NCBI GenBank assembly: GCA_041650035.1
Contig: JBAZLY010000003.1
Span: 1 to 64,000, forward strand
Length of the DNA stretch: 64,000 nt
Reading direction: 5' to 3'
Source of the DNA: JAQUQI01 sp041650035
Lineage (GTDB): Bacteria > Omnitrophota > Gorgyraeia > JABMRG01
The position numbers were made by a program, and so were the translations under genes. Of the stretch, positions 7,374-15,640 are shown in pieces. The notes beneath the pieces were generated by a model. The model was not told the origin of the DNA and made no database searches. It was given only the letters and a program-made list of their open reading frames with translations. How positions within the stretch are numbered: position 1 is the stretch's first letter; each line of letters opens with the position of its first letter.

Positions 7374-8144
7374 TTATCCGAACCTGCCTGTAATATAATC
7401 CTCTGTCGCCTTCTGTTTAGGCTTAGTAAATATTATGCTTGTTAAATCTATCTCTACCATAGAACCCAGGTAAAAAAACGCTGTAAAATCTGATACCCTT
7501 GCCGCCTGCTGCATATTGTGCGTTACTATTATTATAGTATAATTTTTCTTTAAATCCAGCATAAGCTCTTCTATCTTTGCTGTCGAAATAGGATCAAGGC
7601 TGGCGCAAGGCTCATCAAAAAGAATAACCTTAGGCTCTACTGCAAGGCATCTTGCGATACACAGCCTCTGCTGTTGGCCACCTGAAAAACCTAACGCATT
7701 ATCATGCAGTCTGTCCTTTACCTCATTCCAGAGAGCGGCCTTTTTTAAAGACTCTTCAACCTTTGCATCTATATAGCTTTTATCCCTTATTCCGTTTATC
7801 CTTAAGCCATAACTTATGTTCTCATATATGCTTTTTGGGAAAGGGTTGGGCTTTTGAAAGACCATGCCAACAGACCTTCTGATATCCACAACATCGGTAT
7901 CTTGTGTATATATTTCTTTACCGTTTAAAAAGATCTTACCCTCCATGCGTGTACCCGGTATAAGCTCATTCATTCTGTTTATAAGCCTGATAAATGTCGT
8001 TTTGCCGCAGCCGGAGGGGCCTATAATTGCTGTGATTCTGTTTTCCGGTACAGAGAAAGTTATATTTTTAAGCGCCTGCTTATTATAGTAATAAAAATTT
8101 ACATCCTCAAATTTCATACACTCTTTAATATTATTAGTGTACAT
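7374..8144 (-). CDS. pstB: Phosphate ABC transporter ATP-binding protein
   Basis: This 256-residue ABC ATPase energises phosphate uptake at the inner membrane with PstCA. It has the Walker A motif GPSGCGKTT, the PstB-type segment RINRMNELIPG, the Q-loop region FQKPNPFPKSIYEN, the signature LGFSGGQQQRL, and Walker B VILFDEPCASLDP followed by the switch histidine in IIVTHNMQQAARVSD. The ATG at 8144 is supported by AGAGGAG seven bases upstream and overlaps the end of pstA by 11 bp. A later ATG at 8117 is possible but lacks a comparable site. Confidence 0.97.
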   Translation of the reverse strand: MYTNNIKECMKFEDVNFYYYNKQALKNITFSVPENRITAIIGPSGCGKTTFIRLINRMNELIPGTRMEGKIFLNGKEIYTQDTDVVDIRRSVGMVFQKPNPFPKSIYENISYGLRINGIRDKSYIDAKVEESLKKAALWNEVKDRLHDNALGFSGGQQQRLCIARCLAVEPKVILFDEPCASLDPISTAKIEELMLDLKKNYTIIIVTHNMQQAARVSDFTAFFYLGSMVEIDLTSIIFTKPKQKATEDYITGRFG

Positions 8145-8985
8145 ATAATCTCCTCTGGCTCTGGCGTATTACAACAGCTATAGCTGAAACTGAAAGAACT
8201 ATCAAAAGCAATATAAGAGCGCATCCATAAGCAATCCGTACTTGCTGATCAGGGCGTGTGCCTTCTGTCATTAGTGCGTATATATGATAAGGCAAAGCCA
8301 TTGTCTCTGAAAATATAGACTTTGGATAAGACCTCATGTAAAAAGTGCCTGCTGTAAAAAGAATAGGCGCTGTCTCTCCTGCAACGCGCCCTATGCCTAA
8401 AATGATTCCTGTTAATATTCCCGGAAGCGCTGTGGGAACAACAACTTTCTTTATAGTCTGCCAATGTGATGCGCCAAGCGCAAGAGATGCTTCTCTGTAT
8501 GACTGCGGCACAGCCATCAGTGCTTCTTGAGAAGTGGATATTATGCTTGGAAGAACCATAACAGCCAAAGTTAAACTACCGGATAATATGGACACGCCAA
8601 AACCGAATATCTTAACAAATATAGCTAAACCAAAAAGCCCAAAGACCACAGAAGGTACTCCAGCCAGATTATTTATACTCATCCTTATTATATTGACTAT
8701 ATAGCTTTTTGGGCTATATTCACATAGATACACGGCGCATGCAACTCCCAAAGGCAGAGCAAATAATATTGCTCCTATAGTCAAACACAAAGTGCCTACT
8801 ATGGCCGGGGCAACACCGCCTTTTGTCATAGCATCTTTTGGAAATTGCGTGAGAAATTCCCAGCTTATCACCTTAACCCCTCTTACTGCTATAAAATATA
8901 TTATAGTTATGAGAAAAAAAATAGTCAGCGCTGTCAGCGCAAAAAGCATAATAAATCCTAATTTTTCAACCACTTTTTGATTCAT
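8134..8985 (-). CDS. pstA: Phosphate ABC transporter permease PstA
   Basis: The 283-residue permease has about six membrane helices, the first at residues 10-35. The cytoplasmic EAA loop reads YREASLALGASHWQTIKKVVVPTALPGI, which contacts PstB. The phosphate-permease segment GVPSVVFGLFGLAIFV is conserved. It overlaps pstC by four bases at its start and pstB by 11 at its end, so the three genes are translated as a coupled set. It forms the membrane channel together with PstC. Confidence 0.97.
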   Translation of the reverse strand: MNQKVVEKLGFIMLFALTALTIFFLITIIYFIAVRGVKVISWEFLTQFPKDAMTKGGVAPAIVGTLCLTIGAILFALPLGVACAVYLCEYSPKSYIVNIIRMSINNLAGVPSVVFGLFGLAIFVKIFGFGVSILSGSLTLAVMVLPSIISTSQEALMAVPQSYREASLALGASHWQTIKKVVVPTALPGILTGIILGIGRVAGETAPILFTAGTFYMRSYPKSIFSETMALPYHIYALMTEGTRPDQQVRIAYGCALILLLIVLSVSAIAVVIRQSQRRLYVH

Positions 8986-9872
8986 CTTCCTATGCCTAAC
9001 TTTAATCTGAATCTTCGGCTTATTCCCTCTGCCGTTGCATTAAAAACAAGGGTTATCAAAAAAAGGATCATACCTATCCCAAAAAGCGCGTGGTAATGCG
9101 AACTTCCTATAACAGCCTCGCCCATCTCTGCGGCTATTGTTGCTGTCATTGGCCTAACCGGATCAAAAAAAGACTTTGGCACAACCGCAGCGCCGCCGCA
9201 GACCATTAAAACCGTCATGGTCTCACCCACTGCCCTGCTCATGCCTAAAATTATTGCTGTTGAAATACCAGAACCTGCTGCAGGCATCGTAACCTTTATA
9301 AGAGTTTGCCATCTGTTGGCACCAAGTGCAAGAGATGCCTCCCTAAAGCTTCTCGGCACATATGCAAGAGCATCTTCTGCTATACTGCATACAGTGGGCG
9401 TGGCCATTATTCCAAGCATTACACTTCCTGTCAATGCGGTCAGGCCGACTGGCAGATTAAAAACCTTCTGTAAAATAGGGGCTACAATTACCATACCAAA
9501 AAAACCATACACAATAGAGGGTATACCGGCTAAGATTTCAATTACGGGTTTTAATATAGACTTTTGACGCAAACTTGCTGCTTCATGTATAAATAACGCG
9601 CTTCCAACCCCCAATGGAACACATATAAAAAGAGCGCCCGCTGTTACCCATATAGATGCCATAATCAAAGGAAATATTCCAAAATCTGGCGGATCATAGG
9701 TAGGATACCAGAGCTTTCCAAATATAAAATCAAAAAAACTTACCTCTCTAAATATGGGCAGGCCTTCTTTAAAAAGAATTACAGATATTCCTACTAAAAA
9801 GACAAGGCATGAAAAAGCCAATACAGTGAATATATACTTGTATATGTTTTCTATTATATGACTTTTTCTCAT
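8982..9872 (-). CDS. pstC: Phosphate ABC transporter permease PstC
   Basis: This 296-residue inner-membrane permease has the EAA loop FREASLALGANRWQTLIKVTMPAA and the segment AGIPSIVYGFFGMVIVAPIL. Both are near-copies of the equivalent regions in PstA, as is normal for the paired permeases. Six helices are evident, the first at residues 13-35. It follows pstS by 66 bp and overlaps pstA by four bases. It pairs with PstA to form the channel that receives phosphate from PstS. Confidence 0.97.
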   Translation of the reverse strand: MRKSHIIENIYKYIFTVLAFSCLVFLVGISVILFKEGLPIFREVSFFDFIFGKLWYPTYDPPDFGIFPLIMASIWVTAGALFICVPLGVGSALFIHEAASLRQKSILKPVIEILAGIPSIVYGFFGMVIVAPILQKVFNLPVGLTALTGSVMLGIMATPTVCSIAEDALAYVPRSFREASLALGANRWQTLIKVTMPAAGSGISTAIILGMSRAVGETMTVLMVCGGAAVVPKSFFDPVRPMTATIAAEMGEAVIGSSHYHALFGIGMILFLITLVFNATAEGISRRFRLKLGIGR

Positions 9873-9938
9873 AACAAACCTTTAGTTGCGGCGGGAAATA
9901 TTCGCCGCAACAATTCAGAACTGCGGCATAGAGCTTGT

Positions 9939-10760
9939 TTACTTTAACCCTACATAGCCTTCCTTTTCTATCAATGACTGGCCTTCGGCGCTCAATACAA
10001 AATCTAAATAATCCTTTACAACACCTTTTGGCCTGCCGTTTGTGTACATAAAAAGAGGCCTTGCCAAAAGGTATTCGCCGGAGAGAACAGTCTCTTTAGT
10101 GCATTCAACGCCATTTACAGTTACAGATTTTACTTTATCGCTTATATAACCCAAACCTATGTAACCTATAGCGCCTGGTGTTGATGATACTGTCTGGACA
10201 ACCGCCTGATTTGATGCCTGCGAAAGCGCGTCCGGCCTGGTTCTCTGCTTATCCAGGGCCTTTTCTGTAAAACCCTCAAATGTACCGCTTGCGTTGTCGC
10301 GGCTTATGACAACTATCTTTCCACTGCTTCCTCCTAAATTAGACCAGTTTGATGTCTTTCCTATGTAAATATTGCTTATCTGTTGTTTCGTCATATTATT
10401 TATAGTGTTTGACGGATTAACTATAACAGCTATACCATCCATCGCAACCACATTTGCTTTTGGAGATACGCCCATTGAAACAGCCTTATCCAATTCCTTA
10501 TCCTTTATAGGCCTTGAGGAATCCGCAATATCTGTTGTACCGTCTATTATGCTGGTTATGCCTACGCTGGATCCGCCTCCTTGAACAGATATATTTATAC
10601 TAGAGTTCTTCTTCATAAACTCTTCTGCCGTCCTCTGCGCAATTGGGAGCACTGTGGTTGAACCCTTTATTGTTATTGAGTTTGACTCGGCGGCAAACAG
10701 ATTAAAAGCAGAACCCAGAACAAAAATAGCTGTCAGGGTTTTTAACATTATCTTATTCAT
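9939..10760 (-). CDS. pstS: Phosphate-binding protein PstS
   Basis: The 273-residue periplasmic binding protein carries a signal peptide (first 23 residues, ending LFAAES). The phosphate-contact motifs are KGSTTVLPIAQ near the mature N-terminus, VQGGGSSVGI, DSSRPIKDKE and SRDNASGTFEGF. It delivers phosphate to PstCA. An individual Pho-box array (10790-10811) and a TATA-rich -10 region precede it, so it can be transcribed separately from the upstream porin gene. The ribosome site GGAG lies nine bases before the ATG. Length matches the shorter, Firmicutes-like PstS group. Confidence 0.97.
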   Translation of the reverse strand: MNKIMLKTLTAIFVLGSAFNLFAAESNSITIKGSTTVLPIAQRTAEEFMKKNSSINISVQGGGSSVGITSIIDGTTDIADSSRPIKDKELDKAVSMGVSPKANVVAMDGIAVIVNPSNTINNMTKQQISNIYIGKTSNWSNLGGSSGKIVVISRDNASGTFEGFTEKALDKQRTRPDALSQASNQAVVQTVSSTPGAIGYIGLGYISDKVKSVTVNGVECTKETVLSGEYLLARPLFMYTNGRPKGVVKDYLDFVLSAEGQSLIEKEGYVGLK

Positions 10761-10789
10761 TTTTTTTCTCCTGCAATATTTATACTATA

Positions 10790-10811
10790 TATTTGTGACA
10801 TAATTGTGACA
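10790..10811 (-). promoter_or_regulatory. PhoB box before pstS
   Basis: Two consecutive 11-bp units on the minus strand, each beginning TGTCACAA, fit the 11-bp direct-repeat layout of PhoB boxes. A -10-like TAGTATAAAT follows about 10 bp downstream, the spacing expected where PhoB replaces the -35 contact. Confidence 0.75.
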
Positions 10812-10835
10812 ATAGATAAAACTCTATGCAACATA

Positions 10836-12134
10836 TTAAAACTTAAACGTTACATCTGTCTGAAACAAATTCTCTTTTCTTGGGTCACCTGATAATCTCT
10901 GTGAATGGTAATAATCAACAGTAAAGATAACATTATCAAACAGCCCATACTCAAATAAAACTTCAAAACCCTTTACATCAGTTGCGCCGCCGTAAAAATC
11001 AGAATCAGGAAATATATCAAGCCACGCGTCTCGTTCAAGTTTTCTATACATATATTTGACCTGCCAATCTTTCTTATTGCTGACTTTCTTAGAGCCTATC
11101 TTTCCTCCGATGAGCCAACCATCTCTATTGTCCGATGGGTCTGGATTGTGTATGTAGTCACCAAAAGCACCCATATAGGGAATCTGTGCAAATATTCCTT
11201 CTGTGCCAAACGGTTCTTTAAATCCGAGCTCTGCTGTAGCACCATATGAATCATATTTATAAAGATAGCCTCCTCGCGGGTCCGATGCCATGGTATTTGT
11301 CTCAGGGCTTGAGCGATGATCCAGCTCTTTTCCTTTTAATCCATTAAAACCATAGTAGTTAAAGCTCCCTTTAAAATTAATCGTATTCGTGACGTCCCAG
11401 CTGAATCCAGGCTGGACTGTCCACATAACAGGGTCTGCATTATAACCTGACGCTTCATCAAGAACGAAAAACCCCGTGTTCGCAAACAGCTCTACGCTAG
11501 GATATGCCTGCTGGTTCAATTGTGCTGCAACGCCTCCCGGGTTTATGTCAGAATCCCATAAAAGATCGTCTGCCATCCATATGGGGTTTTTAAACATACC
11601 GCCACATAGAGTTGCCCAGCTATAAGGTGAATATTTTGCATAGGCATAATCCAATCTTATAGATGGGTGTCCAAATGCATTCTCTATCGTAACGTTTGTT
11701 GAGCGCGGATCGCCGCTTCCTGTTGCAATGCCTGCGTCTATTGTAAATTGATCATTCGGCTTTGTCTCAAGACCAAGCCTATACCTTATCCTCATCCTGT
11801 CTCTATCTGTAGCCTTGGCAGTTGTACCTGTATCTCTCTTCTGCCATTGATAGCGCAGACGGAAATCGCCTTTTAGCTTTGTATTCTGAACCCACTTTGG
11901 CAAAGATGGTGAATCGCCTTTGGCCATCTGGAGCTTTGCCTCTTCCTTTGTCTCTGTTACTATCTGCTGTGCCTCACCCGGTGTCAAAACCCCTTTCTCA
12001 ACAAGCTTCTGCACAAGGATATCCACCTCCCCTGCAAAAACTTGTTTTGAAAACGATAGATTAACAAACAAAACAGCTATGCAACATAATATAGCGCATT
12101 TAATTGCTCTGTTTTCAATAGTTATTTTCTTCAT
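10836..12134 (-). CDS. Putative porin of the Pho cluster
   Basis: The 432-residue product has a signal peptide (first 35 residues, ending VFAG). A short helical region follows, VDILVQKLVEKGVLTPGEAQQIV, which is typical of the N-terminus of Porin_5-type proteins. The rest is a beta-barrel rich in aromatic and charged strands that ends in FQTDVTFKF with a terminal Phe. It lies between the phoBR genes and pstS, so it is probably a phosphate-starvation porin comparable in role to OprP or PhoE. The substrate is inferred from context. The ribosome site AAGGAG precedes the ATG. Confidence 0.85.
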   Translation of the reverse strand: MKKITIENRAIKCAILCCIAVLFVNLSFSKQVFAGEVDILVQKLVEKGVLTPGEAQQIVTETKEEAKLQMAKGDSPSLPKWVQNTKLKGDFRLRYQWQKRDTGTTAKATDRDRMRIRYRLGLETKPNDQFTIDAGIATGSGDPRSTNVTIENAFGHPSIRLDYAYAKYSPYSWATLCGGMFKNPIWMADDLLWDSDINPGGVAAQLNQQAYPSVELFANTGFFVLDEASGYNADPVMWTVQPGFSWDVTNTINFKGSFNYYGFNGLKGKELDHRSSPETNTMASDPRGGYLYKYDSYGATAELGFKEPFGTEGIFAQIPYMGAFGDYIHNPDPSDNRDGWLIGGKIGSKKVSNKKDWQVKYMYRKLERDAWLDIFPDSDFYGGATDVKGFEVLFEYGLFDNVIFTVDYYHSQRLSGDPRKENLFQTDVTFKF

Positions 12135-12164
12135 CTTTTATATCTCCTTTTTAATTTATGAAAT

Positions 12165-12216
12165 CTTTTCGCAAACTCGACACTTTTCGCATTTCCAATT
12201 ACGCCTCCCTTTCGCA
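12165..12216 (-). repeat. Three short direct repeats before the porin gene
   Basis: TGCGAAAAG, TGCGAAAAG and TGCGAAAGG occur on the minus strand at 12165-12173, 12183-12191 and 12208-12216, between the small membrane protein gene and the porin start. The spacing is 18 and 25 bp. Their function is unknown; a binding site in the leader is possible. Confidence 0.4.
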
Positions 12217-12345
12217 TTATATTTGTGAGTTTTTATGTTGGATAATTCTCGTAATAAGCTTAACTTTTTCTTTGATTAAAAAATAATAAGAAAAACCCAT
12301 ACCTGCGAGAATAAACAAACATGCAAATAGCAATATCAATCTCAT
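12217..12345 (-). CDS. Small single-span membrane protein (42 residues)
   Basis: An ATG at 12345 preceded by AAAAGGAG seven bases upstream opens a 42-codon frame ending at TAA 12217-12219. Residues 2-24 form one hydrophobic helix (MRLILLFACLFILAGMGF, then SYYFLI), followed by a basic tail with five lysines and arginines. It lies between a strong Pho box and the porin gene, so it is probably expressed under phosphate starvation. I recognise no family. Support comes from the ribosome site, the membrane segment and the position; a chance frame cannot be excluded. Confidence 0.6.
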   Translation of the reverse strand: MRLILLFACLFILAGMGFSYYFLIKEKVKLITRIIQHKNSQI

Positions 12346-12379
12346 AATCTTCTCCTTTTACCACCTTAAGGATAGACTA

Positions 12380-12423
12380 TCTCTGTGAATTGGATATTAC
12401 AGATTTGTGAATTCTGCGTGAAA
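12380..12423 (-). promoter_or_regulatory. PhoB box array before the small protein and porin genes
   Basis: Four consecutive 11-bp units on the minus strand start TTTCACG, ATTCACA, TGTAATA and ATTCACA. The exact 11-bp register matches PhoB-box architecture. A -10-like TATCCT follows. The array sits 27 bp after phoR's stop, so the porin and pst genes have a promoter separate from phoBR. Confidence 0.7.
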
Positions 12424-12450
12424 TGGGTTTAAGAATGAAATAAGGCTTGT

Positions 12451-14223
12451 TTAAGCCTTTGGGATGGTGAAGGTGAAGGCAGAACCTGCTCCTGCCATAC
12501 TTTGGACTGAAACCTCGCCTCCGTGGGCCTGGATGATATGTTTAACAATAGAAAGGCCAAGTCCTGTTCCGCCAGGGTCTTGTGAGCGAGCTTTGTCTAC
12601 ACGGTAGAATCTTTCAAAAATTCTTTTTTGGTGTTCTTCTGCTATGCCTACACCTGTATCTGAAACATTTACTTGGACAAATTTATTCTTTTCTTTTGAT
12701 GTAACAGATATAGCGCCTTTTTCCGGCGTGTATTTTACGGCGTTATCTATGAGATTCAACAGAACCTGTGTAATCTTATTTTCATCAGCTAAAATTTTTG
12801 GGATATCATCAGGTATGTCAATCGATATATAGATTGATTTTTTGCTGGCTTGTTTGGCTAACCCCGATACCACCCTCTCTGCTATGAGCCTGAAAGTAAG
12901 CGGTTTTAGATTTAAATTAAGTTTTCCTGATTCTATCTTTGCAAGTTCTAAAAGATCAGATATTAAGGCCTCTAACCTGTCTGCATTATTATGCATTATG
13001 CTTATAAAATCTTTTGCATGTTTCTTATCATCTAATGCGCCGTCAAGCAAAGTCTCGGCATAGCCTTTTATATTTGATATCGGAGTACGTAATTCATGAG
13101 AGACATTGGCAACAAAGTCTTTTCGGATATTCTCAAGCCGCCTTAATTCTGTTATATCATAAAAGACAAGCACGGCACCGTCAATCTCCTTATCTCTTAT
13201 AACAGGGCTTGCGTGAACCGAAAGAATCTTTTCATCAGGTACAAGCAGTGATATCTCCTTTGATTCAACGCCTTCATGCAGTTTTAATGTATTATCAGCT
13301 ATCTCCTGAATCTCGATATTTCGTATAACCTCAATCGGTTTTCTGCCAGTAGGATCATCTCTGATATTTAAAAAATCCTTTAGTGACTGATTAATAAGTA
13401 ATATCGTACCTTTAATATCAACAACCATAACACCTTCAAACATGCTAAGCAGCACCGCCTCAAACCGCGATCTACCAGCTGTGACCTCATTTATCTTAGA
13501 GCGAATCTGCTCAATCATATAGTTGATTGCCTGCGAAAGATCTCCTATCTCATCGTTGCTTTTAACTATAGCCTTTTTAGAGAAATCTCCTCTTGCCACA
13601 TTCTGCGCAATCCATGATATCTCTTTTATGGGCTTTGTTATAAATGCTGAAATAATAAAACTTATAAGTACTGCGCACAAAAAAGCGATAATAAGTGAAG
13701 CCATAAGAGTCCTTTTCAGGCGGCTTGATATAAATTCTATTTCAGAAAACGGAATAGACAGCCTTATAATGCCGACTGGTTTTTCTTTGCCAAACGGGGC
13801 AGCTATATATAGCATATTCATCTTTATGGTAGTGCTAAAACGGCTGCTTTCTCCTATGCCGTTTTGTAAGGCATCTTGCACCTCAGGCCTGTGTAAATGA
13901 TTTTCGAGATTGGCAAGACCATCCCTGTCAAGATCAGAGTCACCGTAGACTATGCCGTCAAAACCTATAACAGTAGTTCTGATTTTAAGTTTTTCACCTA
14001 TTTTATCTGCTATCTTATCTATCCCGTAAGAACTGGCATTAGTGTCTTGGTAATTCTCCAAAAGCAGTGCGGATAATTGGGCTTCTTTGATAAAATTTGA
14101 CTTGATTCGCTGATATGTGTAATTACGTAAATTATCATTAAGATATATATACACACCTATAAGCATAGATGCGATAATAATAATAAATATAATAGCAATC
14201 TTAAAATGTATGTTTGTCTTCAT
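12451..14223 (-). CDS. phoR: Phosphate-regulon sensor histidine kinase PhoR
   Basis: The 590-residue sensor kinase has one membrane helix at residues 8-28, a periplasmic region, a second helix near 172-195 and a HAMP segment. A PAS domain (AVLLSMFEGVMVVDIKGTIL) follows, then the phospho-acceptor region with VSHELRTPISNIKGYAETL, and an ATPase domain with the N box (LLNLIDNAVKYT), DTGVGIAEEHQKRIFERFYR and GGTGLGLSIVKHI. It phosphorylates PhoB under low phosphate. Eight bases separate it from phoB. The domain order and the neighbourhood with pst and phoU make the assignment firm. Confidence 0.95.
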   Translation of the reverse strand: MKTNIHFKIAIIFIIIIASMLIGVYIYLNDNLRNYTYQRIKSNFIKEAQLSALLLENYQDTNASSYGIDKIADKIGEKLKIRTTVIGFDGIVYGDSDLDRDGLANLENHLHRPEVQDALQNGIGESSRFSTTIKMNMLYIAAPFGKEKPVGIIRLSIPFSEIEFISSRLKRTLMASLIIAFLCAVLISFIISAFITKPIKEISWIAQNVARGDFSKKAIVKSNDEIGDLSQAINYMIEQIRSKINEVTAGRSRFEAVLLSMFEGVMVVDIKGTILLINQSLKDFLNIRDDPTGRKPIEVIRNIEIQEIADNTLKLHEGVESKEISLLVPDEKILSVHASPVIRDKEIDGAVLVFYDITELRRLENIRKDFVANVSHELRTPISNIKGYAETLLDGALDDKKHAKDFISIMHNNADRLEALISDLLELAKIESGKLNLNLKPLTFRLIAERVVSGLAKQASKKSIYISIDIPDDIPKILADENKITQVLLNLIDNAVKYTPEKGAISVTSKEKNKFVQVNVSDTGVGIAEEHQKRIFERFYRVDKARSQDPGGTGLGLSIVKHIIQAHGGEVSVQSMAGAGSAFTFTIPKA

Positions 14224-14231
14224 AGGATATA

Positions 14232-14912
14232 TTATTCTTCCTTGATTCTGTAGCCTATACCCCTTATAGTCTCTACTAATTTGCCGGCTTTTCCTAAGTT
14301 TTTCCTTAATCTTTTAATATGCGTATCAACAGTGCGGGTAGTGACTTCTGCCGATACGCCCCAGACATCATCTAAAAGCCTATCCCTGGACTGCACCCTG
14401 CCCTTTCTTTCTATGAGAGTCCTGAGTAATTTAAATTCCATAAGAGGCAGGCTTATCTCTTTTTTATCAACCTTAACTTTATGTCGTTCTGAATCTACTA
14501 TTATATTGTGCGAGTTTAATATAGCTTTTGTTTCTTCTTTCTGTGTTCCGCGTTTCAAGATAGCCTTTATTCTTAATATTAGTTCGCGGGGGCTAAATGG
14601 TTTTACAACATAGTCATCAACGCCCAACTCAAACCCAACGACCTTATCAACTTCTTCCCCTTTGGCTGTAAGCATAACAATAGGGATATGCGAAAAATTC
14701 TTATCCTGTTTTATTATTTTACAGAATTGCACACCATCCATCTTTGGAAGCATTATATCTAATATAATCAGATCTATGGATTCTTTGTTTAAAATATCTA
14801 AAGCATCTTCTGCGGTTATAGTGGCGATACAGCCGAAGCCTGCTTTTTCCAGATTATACCTTACAAGCTTGGAAATGTTTTTTTCATCTTCAACAACAAG
14901 TATCTTTTCCAT
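14232..14912 (-). CDS. phoB: Phosphate-regulon response regulator PhoB
   Basis: The 226-residue OmpR-family regulator has a receiver domain (residues 1-120) with acidic pocket VEDEKN, phospho-acceptor Asp in DLIILDIMLP, Thr in VMLTAKGEE and Lys in DYVVKPFSPRELILR. The winged-helix output domain ends in TTRTVDTHIKRLRKNLGKAG and ETIRGIGYRI. It activates Pho-box promoters, three of which are visible in this window. It is first in the Pho block and its own upstream region carries a Pho-box-like array, consistent with autoregulation. Confidence 0.95.
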   Translation of the reverse strand: MEKILVVEDEKNISKLVRYNLEKAGFGCIATITAEDALDILNKESIDLIILDIMLPKMDGVQFCKIIKQDKNFSHIPIVMLTAKGEEVDKVVGFELGVDDYVVKPFSPRELILRIKAILKRGTQKEETKAILNSHNIIVDSERHKVKVDKKEISLPLMEFKLLRTLIERKGRVQSRDRLLDDVWGVSAEVTTRTVDTHIKRLRKNLGKAGKLVETIRGIGYRIKEE

Positions 14913-14980
14913 ATCTTCTCCTGCTAAAATGCTATGTAAAATTAATCTATATTATAGTATTTTAAGATATATAAATAAAT

Positions 14981-15013
14981 TTATTGTTACAGCCATGTGA
15001 CTTCTTGGTGAAC
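14981..15013 (-). promoter_or_regulatory. Pho-box-like array before phoB
   Basis: Three 11-bp units on the minus strand start GTTCACC, AGTCACA and TGTAACA. They lie 68 bp upstream of the phoB start codon, with -10-like sequences (TATATAT, TATAAT) between. The match is weaker than at pstS. Confidence 0.5.
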
Positions 15014-15458
15014 TTAATATCCTTATATAATGAATTAATTATAACGTGAAAAGATAAAAATATAAAGCAATTATTATCTTTTGAAAAGTATAAGCGGAAA
15101 CATACAGAAACACGTAGCAACAAGTGGATTTGTCAGGAATTAAGTACAGCTTAGTATCTCTCTTTACCTTTCCCCGATTTCTAATTAATGCCCGAAATAT
15201 CACTCTTATCCCACGCAATATCGCCCATAACGCCCCTAACTACACATCCTTAACTACAAGCGGATTCAGAGTAAAAAAGATGCTCCTCGGAGATTAATCA
15301 GGGGATTTTGGGGTTGCGGGATTCCTGCCTGCCGGCAGGCAGGGCTTCGTTGCGGAGCGCAGGTAAAAATTTGCCGTAATCCTTTGACACGTGCACAGAT
15401 AGGTCCTTCGATTCGCATAAAATCCTCCTTTTCGTCGGATTTTATTGTTCTCTCAGGG
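15014..15458. other. Non-coding region between phoB and tRNA-Gln
   Basis: I see no convincing gene. The region holds the 20-bp palindrome at 15324-15343. Around 15415-15446, AAAATCC/GGATTTT forms an inverted repeat with a GGAGG-like site. A 48-codon frame reading leftward from that site is low-complexity and was rejected. Confidence 0.5.
15324..15343. repeat. Perfect 20-bp palindrome
   Basis: CCTGCCTGCCGGCAGGCAGG equals its own reverse complement. Palindromes of this kind occur as dispersed elements in many uncultivated-lineage genomes; only one copy is seen in this window. Confidence 0.7.
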
Positions 15459-15483
15459 CCAAAATTTTCAGAGAAAATTTTGG
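15459..15483. repeat. 11-bp inverted repeat at the 3' end of tRNA-Gln
   Basis: CCAAAATTTTC and GAAAATTTTGG form perfect arms around three bases. The right arm contains the encoded CCA end of the tRNA. On the transcript it is followed by GGCCCTGAG, not by a T-run, so it is not a classical terminator. Confidence 0.65.
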
Positions 15484-15555
15484 CTGCCTCGTCTGGACTC
15501 GAACCAGAAACAACTGATCCAGAGTCAGTCGTGTTACCAATTACACCACGAGGCA
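15481..15555 (-). tRNA. tRNA-Gln (anticodon CTG)
   Basis: A full cloverleaf reads leftward: acceptor TGCCTCG pairs with CGAGGCA, D arm GTGTAATTGGTAACAC, anticodon stem ACTGA/TCAGT with loop CTCTGGA (anticodon CTG), and T arm CTGGTTCGAGTCCAG. Discriminator G and CCA are encoded. It lies 85 bp after gltX on the same strand and may share its transcript. Confidence 0.95.
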
Positions 15556-15640
15556 GCGAATTCCTAAAAAAATTATAAATTACCGTAAACCGGCAAAAAG
15601 CTTAACCATCTGTAGCTTTCCGGGATTTATGCCTGATATA

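Noticed and set aside
15290..15436. Minus-strand 48-codon frame after a GGAGG site, next to tRNA-Gln
   Set aside because: The ribosome-like site is part of an inverted repeat, and the product runs through the 20-bp palindrome with a repetitive composition; more likely a repeat element than a gene.
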